Shown here: one piece after another, positions 11,308-22,299 of the stretch
Position numbering within the stretch: the first letter of the stretch is position 1
How the letters are laid out: each line of letters begins with the position of its first letter
Assembly (NCBI GenBank): GCA_964036315.1
Contig: OZ038517.1
Location: forward strand, 22,880,162-22,944,161
DNA: 64,000 bases
Source of the DNA: Acanthosepion esculentum
Taxonomy: Eukaryota > Mollusca > Cephalopoda > Sepiida > Sepiidae
Direction: 5' to 3'
Notes under the pieces: generated by a model
What the model was told of the DNA's origin: nothing
Databases searched by the model: none
Seen by the model: only the letters and a program-made list of their open reading frames with translations
Translations under genes and position numbers: made by a program

Positions 11308-11434
11308 CTGTAGTGAGCAACTGGGCAAGAAATGTGTTGGATGAGGAAGCTGGCGAGGATGAGATCTCTGTTCTAGTAACAGATGGTGGGGAGACTGTCA
11401 CTGTACGATATTTGCTCCTAATCATGGGGGTGGA
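11308..11434 (-). CDS. MLXIP: Mondo exon with FLAQLLTT block
   Basis: A 127-nt exon, acceptor TTTTTCCAG/TCC, donor CTACAG/GTAAGC, ending phase 1. It encodes STPMIRSKYRTVTVSPPSVT, then a serine-rich stretch, then SSNTFLAQLLTT. The FLAQLLTTGK block completed by the next exon resembles the NPCLTQLLTAAK block of vertebrate MLXIPL, which lies in the linker well before the bHLH. Hence the exon is placed with confidence even though the rest is low-complexity. Confidence 0.85.
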
Positions 11435-11502
11435 CTGGAAAAAGAAAAGAAAAATTATTTGTTGATATTGCATCATTATTGTAAACTATTATTTTAATAT
11501 TA

Positions 11503-11704
11503 CCATATATACTTGAGTATAGTGCAAAAAGTTTAAAAAATGTGGGGGGGGGGGCACTATACATGGGTAATTTTTTTATTTTGAAGATGTTAAAAATTAT
11601 GCATTTTCAATGACCAGTAACACTATACACAGGTCAATTTTTTCTGGAGGGGTTAAAATTCATGCAAAAAATTCAAGGGGTTGCATATACCCAAGTATAT
11701 GTGG
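11503..11704. mobile_element. 202-bp MITE with TA target duplication
   Basis: Ends CCATATATACTTGAGTATAG and TATACCCAAGTATATGTGG are inverted copies, flanked by TA on both sides (11501-11502 and 11705-11706). A G-run and 'cactatacatgggt'-type internal repeats lie between. It sits about 70 bp from the acceptor side of exon 11308-11434. Confidence 0.75.
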
Positions 11705-12215
11705 TATTCATTTTGGACTATTTTTTTTTACATTCTATTTTTATTGTTCTTTTATTACTTTTTATTGTAACACTTGGGTAGTTTTAAATCTTTTGACTGA
11801 ACACATTCACTGCTACCTTGGATATTTGCCTCTCAACATAATGCCTTCTATGTTTTTGTTAGTTAACATTAGAAATTGCTTTATAAGACAGTTAAGTGCT
11901 GTACATGATACATGTTAGGGCGATCACGTCTCTTTCAATTCATAATTGACTAAGCAGATTTCCCACAGTAGATTGCCAACCAAGGCTACGGGACCCAGTC
12001 CTTCCTTCTATTCAACCCATAGCTGGGAAAGAAGAGATGGATCCATAACATTTCCAATGGTATTTGTACGTAAGTGTATGTAACAAACCTGACTGGAACT
12101 TGATCTCTGATTTCTTATTCTGAGCCATTATCAATTATGCCACAAATATATAAGATTACTTATGCATTATTATGGTAAATAGAATAAAATTTAACACATT
12201 CACTTATTTTCCCAG

Positions 12216-12219
<4 letters not shown>

Positions 12220-12246
<27 letters not shown>
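12220..12246. repeat. (AT)n microsatellite
   Basis: Short AT dinucleotide run between the MITEs at 11503 and 12351. Confidence 0.8.
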
Positions 12247-12249
<3 letters not shown>

Positions 12250-12350
12250 ATTTAAATTTTTTTATGCTTGGAAATGTGATCTGAGGAACCAGGAAATAAA
12301 CTCTACATGGTAGGAGAGCATAGTGGAGAATAGTGAATAAATACATTGTA

Positions 12351-12590
12351 CCGGGTGGTCCGAAAGTCTTGTAACCACCTGAAATAAAAAAACATATTAG
12401 GTACTAATATATTTTTTATTTCAGGTGGCTGACATGAGCTGCTATAGCTTGCAAGAGAGAGGCTTCTTAGTGTGTGACAGCTCCACTGAAAGTGAATAAA
12501 CTGAATCCAGTACATGTGCTTTGTATTACCGTATTGCTTGTTCTTTTCATTACTTTTTGGTAGGGGTGACATGACTTTCGGACCACCCTG
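12351..12590. mobile_element. 240-bp MITE with TIRs and nested hairpin
   Basis: Left TIR GGGTGGTCCGAAAGTC at 12353 and right TIR GACTTTCGGACCACCC ending at 12588 are perfect inverted copies over 16 bp. TA precedes the left end and CA (one change from TA) follows the right. Inside, a 17-bp perfect inverted repeat (CCACCTGAAATAAAAAA at 12375-12391 and its complement at 12412-12428) makes a second hairpin. Confidence 0.8.
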
Positions 12591-12595
12591 CAGAG

Positions 12596-13390
12596 TCATT
12601 GGCCATGTTTAAATGTAATTGGCAGAAATGCCCAACAAACAGAATTGACAAAGTTTGCAATAAACACCAACAAGACAAAGAAAAGAAGATGGCAACAATT
12701 GAGCAAACAATATATGCAAGACAAAAGTAGGCAAGACAACAGTAATAAGACAAAAAGTTCACAAACAAAGAAAGGTGTTAACATGCAAAAGGGGGCACAG
12801 ACAAGCGATCACAGCATTCTGACATCAAAACAATAAAGAACAAAAATATAGTGGATGAGACAAGTGCACCAACATGCACGGGCAACAGACTTGCACCAAC
12901 CTGCACATATTTTTGCAGGAGTCCATTTTTAGATTCATTCAAATATGATACAGTCTTAAAGTTATATTTTAGTTATTGGGTTGGACAATAGAATTGGTAT
13001 GTTTTTTCATTTTTTTTGGTTTTTTTATCAATTCACCCCAAGCAAGATGATGATGCCACTAAGATGAAAGGGGGCTACAGAAAGTGAAACAAAAAGGAAG
13101 GAAAAGACTATGTAGAGTATTTGGCCATGGTTAAATGTAATTGGTAGAAATGCCCAACAAACAGAATTGACAAATTTTGCAATAAACAATAACAAGAGAA
13201 AGAAAAGAACAGGGCAAAAATAATACTAAGCAAACAATATATACAAAACAAAAGTAGGCAAAACAACAGTAATAAGGCGAAAAGTTCACAAACTAAGAAT
13301 GGTGTTAACACATAAGAGAGGCTACAAACAAGCGATCACAGAATTCTGGCTTCAAGACAAGAAAGAACAGATCTGAGCAGGACAAGACAG
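12596..13390 (+). repeat. two tandemly placed copies of an interspersed repeat
   Basis: 12596-12840 and 13115-13385 share about 250 bp (for example AATGCCCAACAAACAGAATT and AGTTCACAAAC). The reverse orientation of the same repeat lies at 20385-20770 and 33050-33400, and a part at 31990-32180. No coding potential. It is likely untranslated sequence of a LINE, because LINE ends lie beside several copies. Confidence 0.7.
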
Positions 13391-13739
13391 AGCAGCGGCC
13401 TATCTTATTGGTTAGGCAGAAATCCCAGCACTGTGTCTATAAATTATGGAGAGGGAAATTTTTTGCAGTCACTCCCTAACTGAAACCAACAACATTGGAT
13501 ATTTGAACTAATACATTTATGTTTTTGTTAGTCACCCTTAGAAATTAGTATACAAGACTACTTAGGCTTTATTTTGGTAAATAAGATTAAATTTATTAAT
13601 GAATTCCCTGGTACGTTAAATATTTGAACTCTTTCATAATGCATCTATGCTTTTATTAGAGTTAGCTTGAGAAATTGCTATATAAGGCTACTTATGCTTT
13701 ATGTTGGTAAATAAAATATATTCAATGCTACCCACTAAT

Positions 13740-14270
13740 TCCACCCCAAGCAAGGTGATATAGCTACAAAAACAAAAGGTTACTGAGAAAAACCTTGCTG
13801 CGGAGAATGGACAATAAAAAGAACTGTATTCAAGGAGACAGAAAATGACGATTACATTACATTTAAAATTTTTAAGATTGTAGCTATCAGGAAAGTAAGA
13901 AACTAGAAGAGATTTTCACAGGTGAGAAGTGCAAGAGAAGAAACTATTAGAATAGAACTGTTACATTTAGCAATTTCAACAGTAATGAGACCTAACTACC
14001 AATCTAGTACTGCACTTAAATTCACAAAGGTACTAAAGAGAAAAGCTCATCAGAACAATGACTATGAAAACATTTATGGAAAAGGTACGAGAAAGCTAGG
14101 TTACAGCAGTGAGAAAGAGATTGAAGAGGAGATTCCAGAATTTGTCAAGAATCTCTAAATACATAGCAGAAGCACTGGACCAGATGTGGCAACAATATTC
14201 AATGCACTGACAAATGGCAAACATATAAAGGTGTAAGACTGTGACAAAAACTATTTAGCACTAATAAAAA
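13740..14270 (-). mobile_element. LINE 3' end, decayed
   Basis: Same module as 10370-11130 in the same orientation, starting at the CACCCCAAGCAAGGTGATAT end that is the complement of the plus-strand LINE terminus at 36520. Heavily mutated. Confidence 0.55.
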
Positions 14271-14460
14271 ATTAATACTTCATCTAATATGTTATGATAA
14301 CTAAAGATAATTATGTCTTGTTACTACAAGGTGTAAAAAAAGCAAGGAAAATGACACAAAAGAAACACCCATTTGAAATTCATAATAATGAGAAGCTCTT
14401 GTCAAAGAATGTCAACCAATTTCAAACCAAAAAATATTTTGCGGCACTGAAAAAGAGCTT

Positions 14461-14882
14461 AAATCCCAGCTTACAAAATCAGACGGCCTAATTGCTGTCC
14501 TACAAAACCAGACGGCCTGACTCCTGGCCTACAAAATCAGACAGGTCAAATGTCAGCCTACAAAATCAGATGGCTTAATTGCCGGCCTACAAAATCAGAC
14601 AGCCTGATGGCTGGCCTACAAAACCAGACAGCCTGACTCCTGGCCTACAAAATCAGACAGGTCAAATGTCAGCCTACAAAATCAGACAGGTCAAATGTCA
14701 GCCTACAAAATCAGACAGGTCAAATGTCAGCCTACAAAATCAGACAGGTCAAATGTCAGCCTACAAAATCAGACAGGTCAAATGTCAGCCTACAAAATCA
14801 GATGGCTTACTTGCCAGCTTACAAAATCAGATCAAATGTCGGCCTACAAAATCAGACGGCCTAACGGCTGGCCTACAAAATA
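14461..14882. repeat. 29-bp minisatellite, about 14 diverged copies
   Basis: The unit CCTACAAAATCAGACAGGTC plus AAATGTCAG repeats every 29 bp, perfectly in 14640-14790 and diverged outside (CAGACGGCCTAATTGCTGG type). Confidence 0.9.
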
Positions 14883-15680
14883 ACTTAAATAAAAAAAATT
14901 AAAACAAACACCTTGATAAATTGCTTAAGCAAATGCTTTCTTTATTTAAATTGTTTTTGCTTTATGTAATAGGAATTTAAAATTTTTTTTGGTTAAAGTC
15001 AAATATTACAGATATCAACAAGAATTTAGCAGTGAAAGACCAAAATAAACTCTAAAGTACTAGCAAATTCCTGACCCAGACAAAAAGACCTTTCCCCAAA
15101 TATCTGGTATATGTAAGCAATAAGATTTTATCCAAAGAAGTTAAACTGAACCCATAACTTCTATGGAGATCTTATTTAATATATTTCTTCTGTATAATAA
15201 CAGCTTCTGGAATTTTGAGTCTTTCCTGGCATTGAGTGCCGTGTAATATTTTGGTATTATCTACTAATATTTGTCTTATTTGGTTGTTTGTGGTGATTGT
15301 ATAGTAAATATTCAAAAGCATACCAAAATTGTTTGGTGAAAGTTTGTTACTGGTTCATAAACTAATTTTATGATGAGATAAAAATACTGAAGGGAGGTAA
15401 CAAATAATGTTGACTTATGCAGTGACTGTGGTTGCTACCACCATATTAACGAACAAATGGAAGCAAACTTTGCCATTGAAAACTACATAATTTAGTTTTA
15501 TGGTTATTGCAAGTGTTGACAAAAAACTAATTTTTGTTTATCATTATAAAATTAAAAATAATATACACTACTAGCAACTAATAAAAATTCAGCAAATATT
15601 TTTGTTGTGTCTCATATTAAAGAACTATTTGAATGTTAATGATGCTTCTCAAAACTATAGAAAATACCAAAATATTTACA

Positions 15681-16066
15681 CTATTTACATTATTCGGACT
15701 ATTGTTCTCATCTTTGTCACCATGTTTATCAATGTACGCTATGGCCTTCTTCAGGTGGTTAGAATGTCGAACTGAACCCTTTATTTCGCTCACTGGGGTA
15801 GACTGTTCTAGTTCCATGTGCCATGTCTAATGAATGTCAGTTACGTCCTGTTAATTCCCCTCTGAAAGCCTGGTTAAGGCAGTGGAGAACTTTCAGAGGG
15901 GAATTAACAGGAGATAACTGACATCTTTAGACATGGCTCGTGGAACTAGAACAGTCTACCCCAGTGAACAAAATAAAGGAGAAGAAGGCCGGAGCTTACA
16001 ACAGCCAAAATGTTATGATAAACATGGCGACAAAGATGAGGACAATAGTCCGAATAATGTAAATAG
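15681..16066. repeat. SINE foldback 1 (head-to-head inverted SINE copies)
   Basis: Left arm 15681-15868 and right arm 15890-16066 are inverted copies of the SINE body seen at 32307-32600. The central 21-base loop is CTGGTTAAGGCAGTGGAGAA. The right arm lacks the segment around GGGTTCAGTTCGACATTCC. Lies in the Mondo intron 11435-18474. Confidence 0.9.
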
Positions 16067-16633
16067 TGTACATAATACCTCATCTCAGAAATATAGAGAG
16101 ATACCGAAATATATTATATCTTATCCAGGAATGTGACTCAGTTATTCCCATTTAGTCTCCTTGTTTTCTTTTTGACAGGTTCTTTTCAGATCTCCTTGAA
16201 ATATCTTTTTTCAGGTAGCATATGTTGAAATACTTTTTTTAATACTCAAAAACCTAGTTCATCCACCAAAATTTGCAATCACCTGTCATTTTCTGTTCAG
16301 CTACTCATCACCCACCCAACAGGTGAAATTGTCCACTGGTGGGCTTTATCACCCGGGTTAGGAAACCCTGATATAGAAGCATATGAATCTGCAGGGCAAC
16401 ACTCAAGTTGAGCATCCACTTTCATCAACAACACATGATAGCACTGTGCATGCTGAAGCTTCAAGGTGATGGATGGTGCAAAATCTTCAAAAGTTAGTGA
16501 ATCATGAAATCACCTATGAGAAGTTAAGATATCAGAAAGTGTCATCTGGCTGAATTCCAAAGAAATTTCTTGAAGAACATAATACTTGGGAATGTCTTTT
16601 CAGCTTTTGGGAGTTCATGGGGACTTTCTAGAG

Positions 16634-16884
16634 CAGGGGTCGGCAACCTGTGGCATGCCAAGCAATTTCCAATGGGACACAGCCACAAATGACATCACAA
16701 AGTCCGAAACAATAACTACTACAATGCAAAGAAGATATTTAGCCATTTCAATTTTAATATATACTAAAGTATATATATAGGTATATTGACCTAGATTTGT
16801 AGAAATATACGCATGCTGTTAGCACACTGAATGATTTTAAAACCCTAAGTTGGCACATAGTTAGCAAAAGGTTGCTGAACCCTG
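16634..16884. mobile_element. hAT-like MITE, 251 bp, 8-bp target duplication
   Basis: Ends CAGGGGTCGGCAACC and GGTTGCTGAACCCTG are imperfect inverted repeats of the type seen at hAT ends. Flanks TTCTAGAG (16626-16633) and TTCTAGGG (16885-16892) match 7 of 8, as expected for an 8-bp hAT target duplication. Confidence 0.85.
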
Positions 16885-17459
16885 TTCTAGGGTACATGAT
16901 CATGCACAACGGGACCTGGGGTATCATGTTACTCTGAAAACAAATGTTGATCTGGAAATATCTATCACCACTGACCCTGCCAAAAGTTCAAGGTTCACCA
17001 GTTAGTGTATAAATCAGTGTGTTGTTTGTAGACTGTATGATCAGACATTAAAGTGTGTTCCTACTGCATGACAATGCCTCCTGATACACAGCTAATCCAA
17101 TAAAAGAGTGGCTCTTGTGATATGGCTGTGATATTTTACTATATCAAAAGCATAATTCTGACTTGGTCTCAATTACCTTTTATTTAAGCTTCTCAAGCAA
17201 CAATTATCCAGGAAAACATTTGTACACATATGCTAATGTTGCAGAAATGCAAGGGTAACTCTTGTGGCTTGATACCATGTCCTTTGAAGCAGCCATGACA
17301 AGAGTGTCAATTCCAAGGATGGCTACATAGAAAAGTAGCAGTGTTGGTTATATAAAAAATGTTTTGTACACTATTTATATTTGGACTATTGTCCTTATCT
17401 TTGTTGTTGTTATCACAACATTTTGGCTTGTCTATATTTCTGAGATGAGGTATTATGTA

Positions 17460-18028
17460 CAGTATTTACATTAGTCGGACTATTGTCCTCATCTTTGTCG
17501 CCATATTTGCCACAACATTTCGGCCGTTGTACGCTCCGGCCTTCTTCAGGTGGTTGGAATTTCGAACCGAACCCTTTATTTCGATCACTGGGGTAGACTG
17601 TTCTAGTTCCACGTGCCATGTTTGATGGATGTCAGTTATCAGTTATCTCCTGCTAATTTTCCCTCTGAAAGTTCTCCACTGCTTTAACCGGGTATTGAAC
17701 TCACACTCTTTGGGTCTGTCCTTGACGACACATGGCACAGTGGATAAAGGCGTTGGTTAGATCCAGTGACAGACCTAAAGAGTGTGAGTTCAATACCCGG
17801 TTAAGGCAGTGGAGAACTTTCAGAGGAAAAATTAGCAGGAGATAACTGATAACTGACATCCATCAAACATGGCACGTGGAACTAGAACAGTCTACCCCAG
17901 TGATCGAAATAAAGGGTTCAGTTCGAAATTCCAACCACCTGAAGAAGGCCGGAGCGTACAACGGCCGAAATGTTGTGACAAATATGGCGACAAAGATGAG
18001 GACAATAGTCCGACTAATGTAAATACTG
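17460..18028. repeat. SINE foldback 2, two 261-bp arms about 98% identical
   Basis: Arms 17460-17720 and 17768-18028 are reverse complements with only about five differences in 261 bp. The 47-nt loop 17721-17767 carries the tRNA-like A box TGGCACAGTGG; each arm carries a B box GAGTTCAATACC, the SINE body and a hammerhead-like core. The two SINE copies are head to head and share one head. Same intron as foldback 1. Confidence 0.95.
17936..17977 (+). ncRNA. hammerhead-ribozyme-like core in SINE body
   Basis: CAC (17936-17938), CTGAAGA (17939-17945), a spare A, stem GGCCG/CGGCC with a 10-nt loop, GAAA (17967-17970), then TGTT and GUG (17975-17977). GUG can pair with CAC as helix I; U-G and A-U would form a minimal helix III; the cleavage site would follow U17974. 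The extra A before stem II departs from the canonical core, so activity is uncertain. Mirrored on the minus strand at 17511-17552. Confidence 0.5.
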
Positions 18029-18474
18029 AACATTTTGGCTGTTGTGCTCTCTGGCCTTTCTCAGTGTATCTGGGTAACCTACAAGGAATTCTGAACTGAA
18101 TATTCTTTCACTCTCTATTCTCCTTAATTTTTTTTTTTTTGTTATCCATTGGTGTATCACATTGGATACATACTGATTTGATAATTTCTATATGAAGTTC
18201 TGGGATGAGGAGTTATTATTTGCACTATTTACATGAAGACTATTGTCCTCAGTTTTGTTACTATCACAATGTTTCAGCTGTTGCACTCTCTGGCTTTCAT
18301 CAGGGTAACCAACCAGGAATTTGCAACAACTGTTTTTGTTTAATCTAAATGGCTAAATTGTTCTCATTCCAATAATGTAAATAACATTAGTAACTATCTT
18401 GCTTTTTGGACATCCCTACATGTATATTAAAACACAGAAACACATACATCCATATATGAAAAAAGAAAACTTAC

Positions 18475-19314
18475 TGTAGGTATGACGAAGCCTTGGCTCC
18501 GGCCAGATGAAGGTGTTTTGTTGAAGGACTGCCTTTTACGGCCAGGTACTACTCCACCCTGAAATAGGTCACCTGTAGGCGATGACCTGCTTCCAGCACT
18601 ATCATTAGAAGTAGGTGAGTCATCGATCGTCCCATCAATTGTTACTACCCTACTGCTACCCCTCTCGGAAGAAGCCCCTAATCCAAGAGAATTTGCAATT
18701 GTTGTCTGAGGCAGAATTTGCCCTGCCTGATGCAGTACTCTAGTGGGTTGTGCAATTGTAAGCACTGGCCCACTAGCTAGAGGGGGGTCCCTTTGGGATA
18801 TTGACAACAGCTGTGATTGAGGGGTATGGGTAGGTGCAAGGAGGGCACTTTGTTGTTGTTGCGGTTGCTGTACAGGCTGTGCCTGTTGGTTGAGACTGTC
18901 TGATGGAGCCTGGGGTAAGGTTTGGCTGCTTGATGGCTGCATTAGGATTTTGTTCAGCAGATGAGTAGCATCTGACTGGGGAAGGGCAACTGGGGTCTCT
19001 GCAGCCAAAGGAACTGACACCCTTTGAACAACTGTATCTCCGAGAGACGTTACAGGACTGCAGAGGGATAAATGGGGAAATACAGACAAGTTTGCAGAAT
19101 CATCCTGCTGTGACGTTGGGACTGTATTTACTTCAGAATGCAAAGTGGATGAAGAAGCAATGCCAGGCGAGGGTGGCAGAATACCAAGTTGCTGTTCTTT
19201 CTCTCGTAGTTGTTGGCTATTCAGACTGATTGCAGGTGATATTGGGTCCATTCTCAACTGTAATGATGGTGCAAGGTCATTATCCATTGAGATGAATAAG
19301 CTGTCCGGTAATGA
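18475..19314 (-). CDS. MLXIP: Mondo large Q/S/P-rich exon (280 codons)
   Basis: An 840-nt exon, phase 0 at both ends, with acceptor TTTGTAG/TCATTACC and donor CCTACA/GTAAGT. It is the only long open frame in the window whose codons look like a real protein. It starts SLPDSLFISMDNDLAPSLQL, then has a short amphipathic segment (LREKEQQLG), a LLNKILMQ segment, a glutamine-rich run near residues 140-156 (QAQPVQQPQQQQ), serine/aspartate-rich stretches (VVTIDGTIDDSPTSNDSAGS) and a basic patch GRKRQSFNK near the end. This corresponds to the poorly conserved proline- or glutamine-rich transactivation linker of Mondo proteins. No folded domain is visible. Confidence 0.88.
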
Positions 19315-19389
19315 CTACAAAAAATAAAAAAAGAAATTTTAAGGAAAATATTTACACTTACCAAAGAGAAAAAATTATAAATTGGCATC

Positions 19390-19790
19390 TCAACTTCAGT
19401 CACTTTCCAACTGCCATAATTTAGCTACTCTATCCCTTTTCAGTAACTACTTTCATTGTAATTGTCCTGATGAGCTTTACTCTATAGTATATCAACTTTA
19501 TAAATTTAAGTAGATTGAAGGCAAGGTCTTAGAATTTTAGAGCTGAAATGGCTAAATGTAACTAAGTTCTATACTAACAACTTCTTCTCTCACACTTTTC
19601 ACTTCTGGGACTCTCTTCCAGATTCTTGCTTCCCAATCAACTTTGATTTTCAAAAATTGAAATGCAATGTCAATCCTTATCTTAATTCCTGTTCTCTCTC
19701 CTTAATGTTTTTCCCCCTCTCATATTCCCCAACACTCAGTAACCTCTTGCATATTAGTGACTTTATTGCCTTGCTTGAGGTAAAATGATT
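19390..19790 (+). mobile_element. LINE 3' end, decayed (plus strand)
   Basis: Shares with 35860-36548 and 39690-40050 the order: CAGTCACTTTCCAACTGCC, an FYKYFHGNCSDEL-like relic, TGGGACTCTCTTCC (LWNSLP relic) and the closing TGCTTGAGGTAAAATGATTA. Lies 75 bp upstream of the acceptor of the large Mondo exon, antisense to the gene. Confidence 0.65.
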
Positions 19791-20384
19791 AAAAATATTT
19801 TTGAATATTTGAATGCGATACAAAAATAAAAAAAATCAATTCTAAAAATAAGATAACTAATAATTTTGACTCTTGAATAAATGGTTGAAGTGGGGGACAC
19901 AAATAAAAATTTTCAACAATTATATATATTAATTTATCCCAGATAGGTGGGAGGAATATTTTTTGCCCATGCACAGCTTTCAATTGACCCGGCTCCTTTT
20001 GGGACTTGATCTGAAGCACCAAGTATGTTATTAAAAATAAACTGTCATGAAAAAGATTTTGTTGTGTTATTCTGCAAGGTAAATCTTGTGAATACTCCTT
20101 TTTGTTTCCTAATTGCCAATGTGAGGATTTCTGTAATTTCAGGAAATACAGGTACTTTATGACTTGAGTACACAAGTATTTCAAAGTACAATCAGCAGAA
20201 ATTGTTTGCATTGTCAATGAAGCAATTTTTATTTCAAGCATTTGGTTTGCTTGCTTTTCAAACTCTTCATGATTTTACAATGACAATTTAAAAGGTAAAA
20301 GAATAATCATGAAAAGTTTCTCATAATTTAAGCCATTAATTGGAGATCTATAGCATTTGGTTTATTTGCTTTTTAAATTCTGTT

Positions 20385-20775
20385 GGTTCCAGTAGGTATG
20401 ACTGCAAAAAAACTACCCCACTTCCCAAATTTATAAGCAAAATACACAGATGCATGCTGGGATTTCTTCCTAGCCAATAAGACAGGGCACTTCTTGGTCT
20501 CATCTGACTTAGTTCTGTTTTCTTGAAACCAGAACACTGTAATAACTTGTTTGTATCCCCTTTTGTGTGTTAACACCATTCTTATTTCAGGAACTTTTTG
20601 CCTTATTACTGTTGCTTTGCCTACTTTTATTTTGCATATATTGTTTGCTTAATAATATTTTCTGCCCTGTTCTTTCCTTTTCTTTTTCTTGTTTATTGCA
20701 AAATTTATCAATTCTGTTCGTTGAGTATTTCTGAAAATCACATTTAACCATAGCCAAATATTTTAAACAATTCAC
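20385..20775 (-). repeat. interspersed repeat (same family as 12596-13390)
   Basis: Reverse-orientation copy of the repeat at 13115-13385, extended by the ATGCATGCTGGGATTTCTTC segment also found at 32098 and 33108. Confidence 0.7.
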
Positions 20776-20859
20776 GATGTCACCAGCTCCAGATTGAAGG
20801 AAAAATTAAAAGAAAATCTGACTATATTTCTGAGATTTTCTATAATTATTTACATTGTT

Positions 20860-21140
20860 TGCCCTGTTGTCCTCATCTTCGTTGCCATATTCACAATGTT
20901 TTGGTCATTGTATGTTCCAGCTTTTGTCAGGTGATTGGAATTTCAAACTGAACCCTTCATTTCGTCCACTGAGGTAGATTGTTCTAGTTCCACATGCCAT
21001 GCCTCTTCTGGATGTCTCAGTATCAGTTACTCACTTTAACTCAACTCTCCAAGTTTTTGTTCACCTCAGCTGTAGCCAGGTATTGAACTCACTGGATTCA
21101 ACGAATGCTTTTATCCGCTAGGCCATGTGCCCTTGAGAAC
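20860..21140 (-). mobile_element. tRNA-headed SINE, full-length old copy
   Basis: On the minus strand: head GGCACATGGCCTAGCGGATA with B box GAGTTCAATACC, then the body (AGAACAATCTACCTCAGTGG) and a degraded hammerhead-like core. Same family as 32307-32600. Confidence 0.75.
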
Positions 21141-21225
21141 ATCAAGTGTAAGAATTTTTGGGACTTATAAATGTCTTAGTAACCATTTTTTACCAGTGCT
21201 CATACAATTTTGTTGTTATTGTTTT

Positions 21226-21506
21226 TGTTATATTCCGTGCAAATAGGAATATATACTTGACACACACAGTGAATAAAATAGGTAAAGGTTTATTGTAATA
21301 ACTAGTACAATAAGAAATAAGGTAACAGTTATGCGCACGCCCGTCGCAAGTCAATCCAGTAGTGAGTGCTACTATTGGAAGGTCGGTAGTTCTCACATAA
21401 GTCTGTGTCGTACTCAACAGATCCCAGCTAGAATCTGTAGTCCATTGACTTACAGATACCTATAGTGTAGTTACTCATGGGGGTGACAGGTTATTCCATT
21501 ACGTCA
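21226..21506 (-). mobile_element. solo LTR, 281 bp, 5-bp target duplication
   Basis: Read on the minus strand it starts TGACGTAATGG and ends GGAATATAACA (TG...CA). It is flanked by GTTTT at 21221-21225 and 21507-21511. A polyadenylation-like AATAAA occurs in sense within ACAATAAACC. Short internal-less LTR implies LTR-LTR recombination. Gypsy or BEL family not decided. Confidence 0.8.
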
Positions 21507-21715
21507 GTTTTTCTCTAGCTTCAAAAATGTGGAACTCTTCTACCTTCATGTCTTCCAATCAACTTTGATCTTCAAAAATTTAAATGCAATGTCAATTGTC
21601 GTCATCTGTCTTTTTGAAAACTGTTCTTTTATTGTCTTGTTTCTTTCATACTTAATATCCCCTTGTGTTTTAATTGCTTTATTGACTTTTTTGGAGTGAA
21701 ATGATTAAAAAAAAA
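21500..21715 (+). mobile_element. LINE 3'-terminal fragment (plus strand)
   Basis: ATGTGGAACTCTTCTACC to TGGAGTGAAATGATTAAAAA matches the last 200 bp of the 19390-19790 element, ending in an A-run. The solo LTR above directly abuts it. Confidence 0.6.
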
Positions 21716-21974
21716 CAAATATCTGAGTTCAAAAAGTTCATCTATCTACTGAGTCAATCACAAAATAAAAATTTTTGCAACAAAATATTTCTTGTATATT
21801 GTGGCACTTACACAATGTCAAGATTGATCCAATGATTTGTTTTTATGGCTTATTAACCATTTGCAGGTTATTTAAAGCCAGATAATATTTTTAGATTGTA
21901 AGAATTTTTTTTTTTTAAATAATAATGATTTACCCATAACTGGGGGAAAAGAGGTGAATTCATACCTTTCATGG

Positions 21975-22110
21975 CACGTGGAACTAGAACAGTGAGCAAA
22001 ATAAAGGGTTCAGTTTGACATTCCAACCACCTGAAGAAGGCCGGAGTGTACAACAGCCAAAACGTTGTGTTAAACATGGCGACAAAGATGAGGACAATAG
22101 TCTGCTCTCT
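21975..22110 (+). mobile_element. SINE body fragment with mutated hammerhead-like core
   Basis: From GGCACGTGGAACTAGAACAG to GAGGACAATAGTCTG. CTGAAGA (22031-22037) is intact but GAAA reads AAAA. No tRNA head. Confidence 0.75.
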
Positions 22111-22299
22111 TATTTTCAATTTTGAGCTATTATCCCTTACACCACCCACACATCCAAAACTTACAAAAGCTGGTATTTCCAAATGATCACCTATCTAGGT
22201 AGTGACCAGGCTTGACATTGCTTAACTTCAGCAATCATCTGAGAAACAGTGTTTTAATTATATAGCTGTAAGCACACAATGCCATGAGTTCACAATATG

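Noticed and set aside
13922..14158. 78-codon plus-strand frame as a small gene
   Set aside because: It is the antisense of a LINE 3'-end module repeated elsewhere in the window.
15748..15754. Hammerhead-like core in the left arm of foldback 1
   Set aside because: CTGAAGA is present but the GAAA side is deleted or mutated in this copy.
18427..18474. Extension of the large exon frame beyond the donor (VSFLFSYMDV...)
   Set aside because: A clean GTAAGT donor at 18474-18469 and in-phase joining to the next exon make this intronic read-through.
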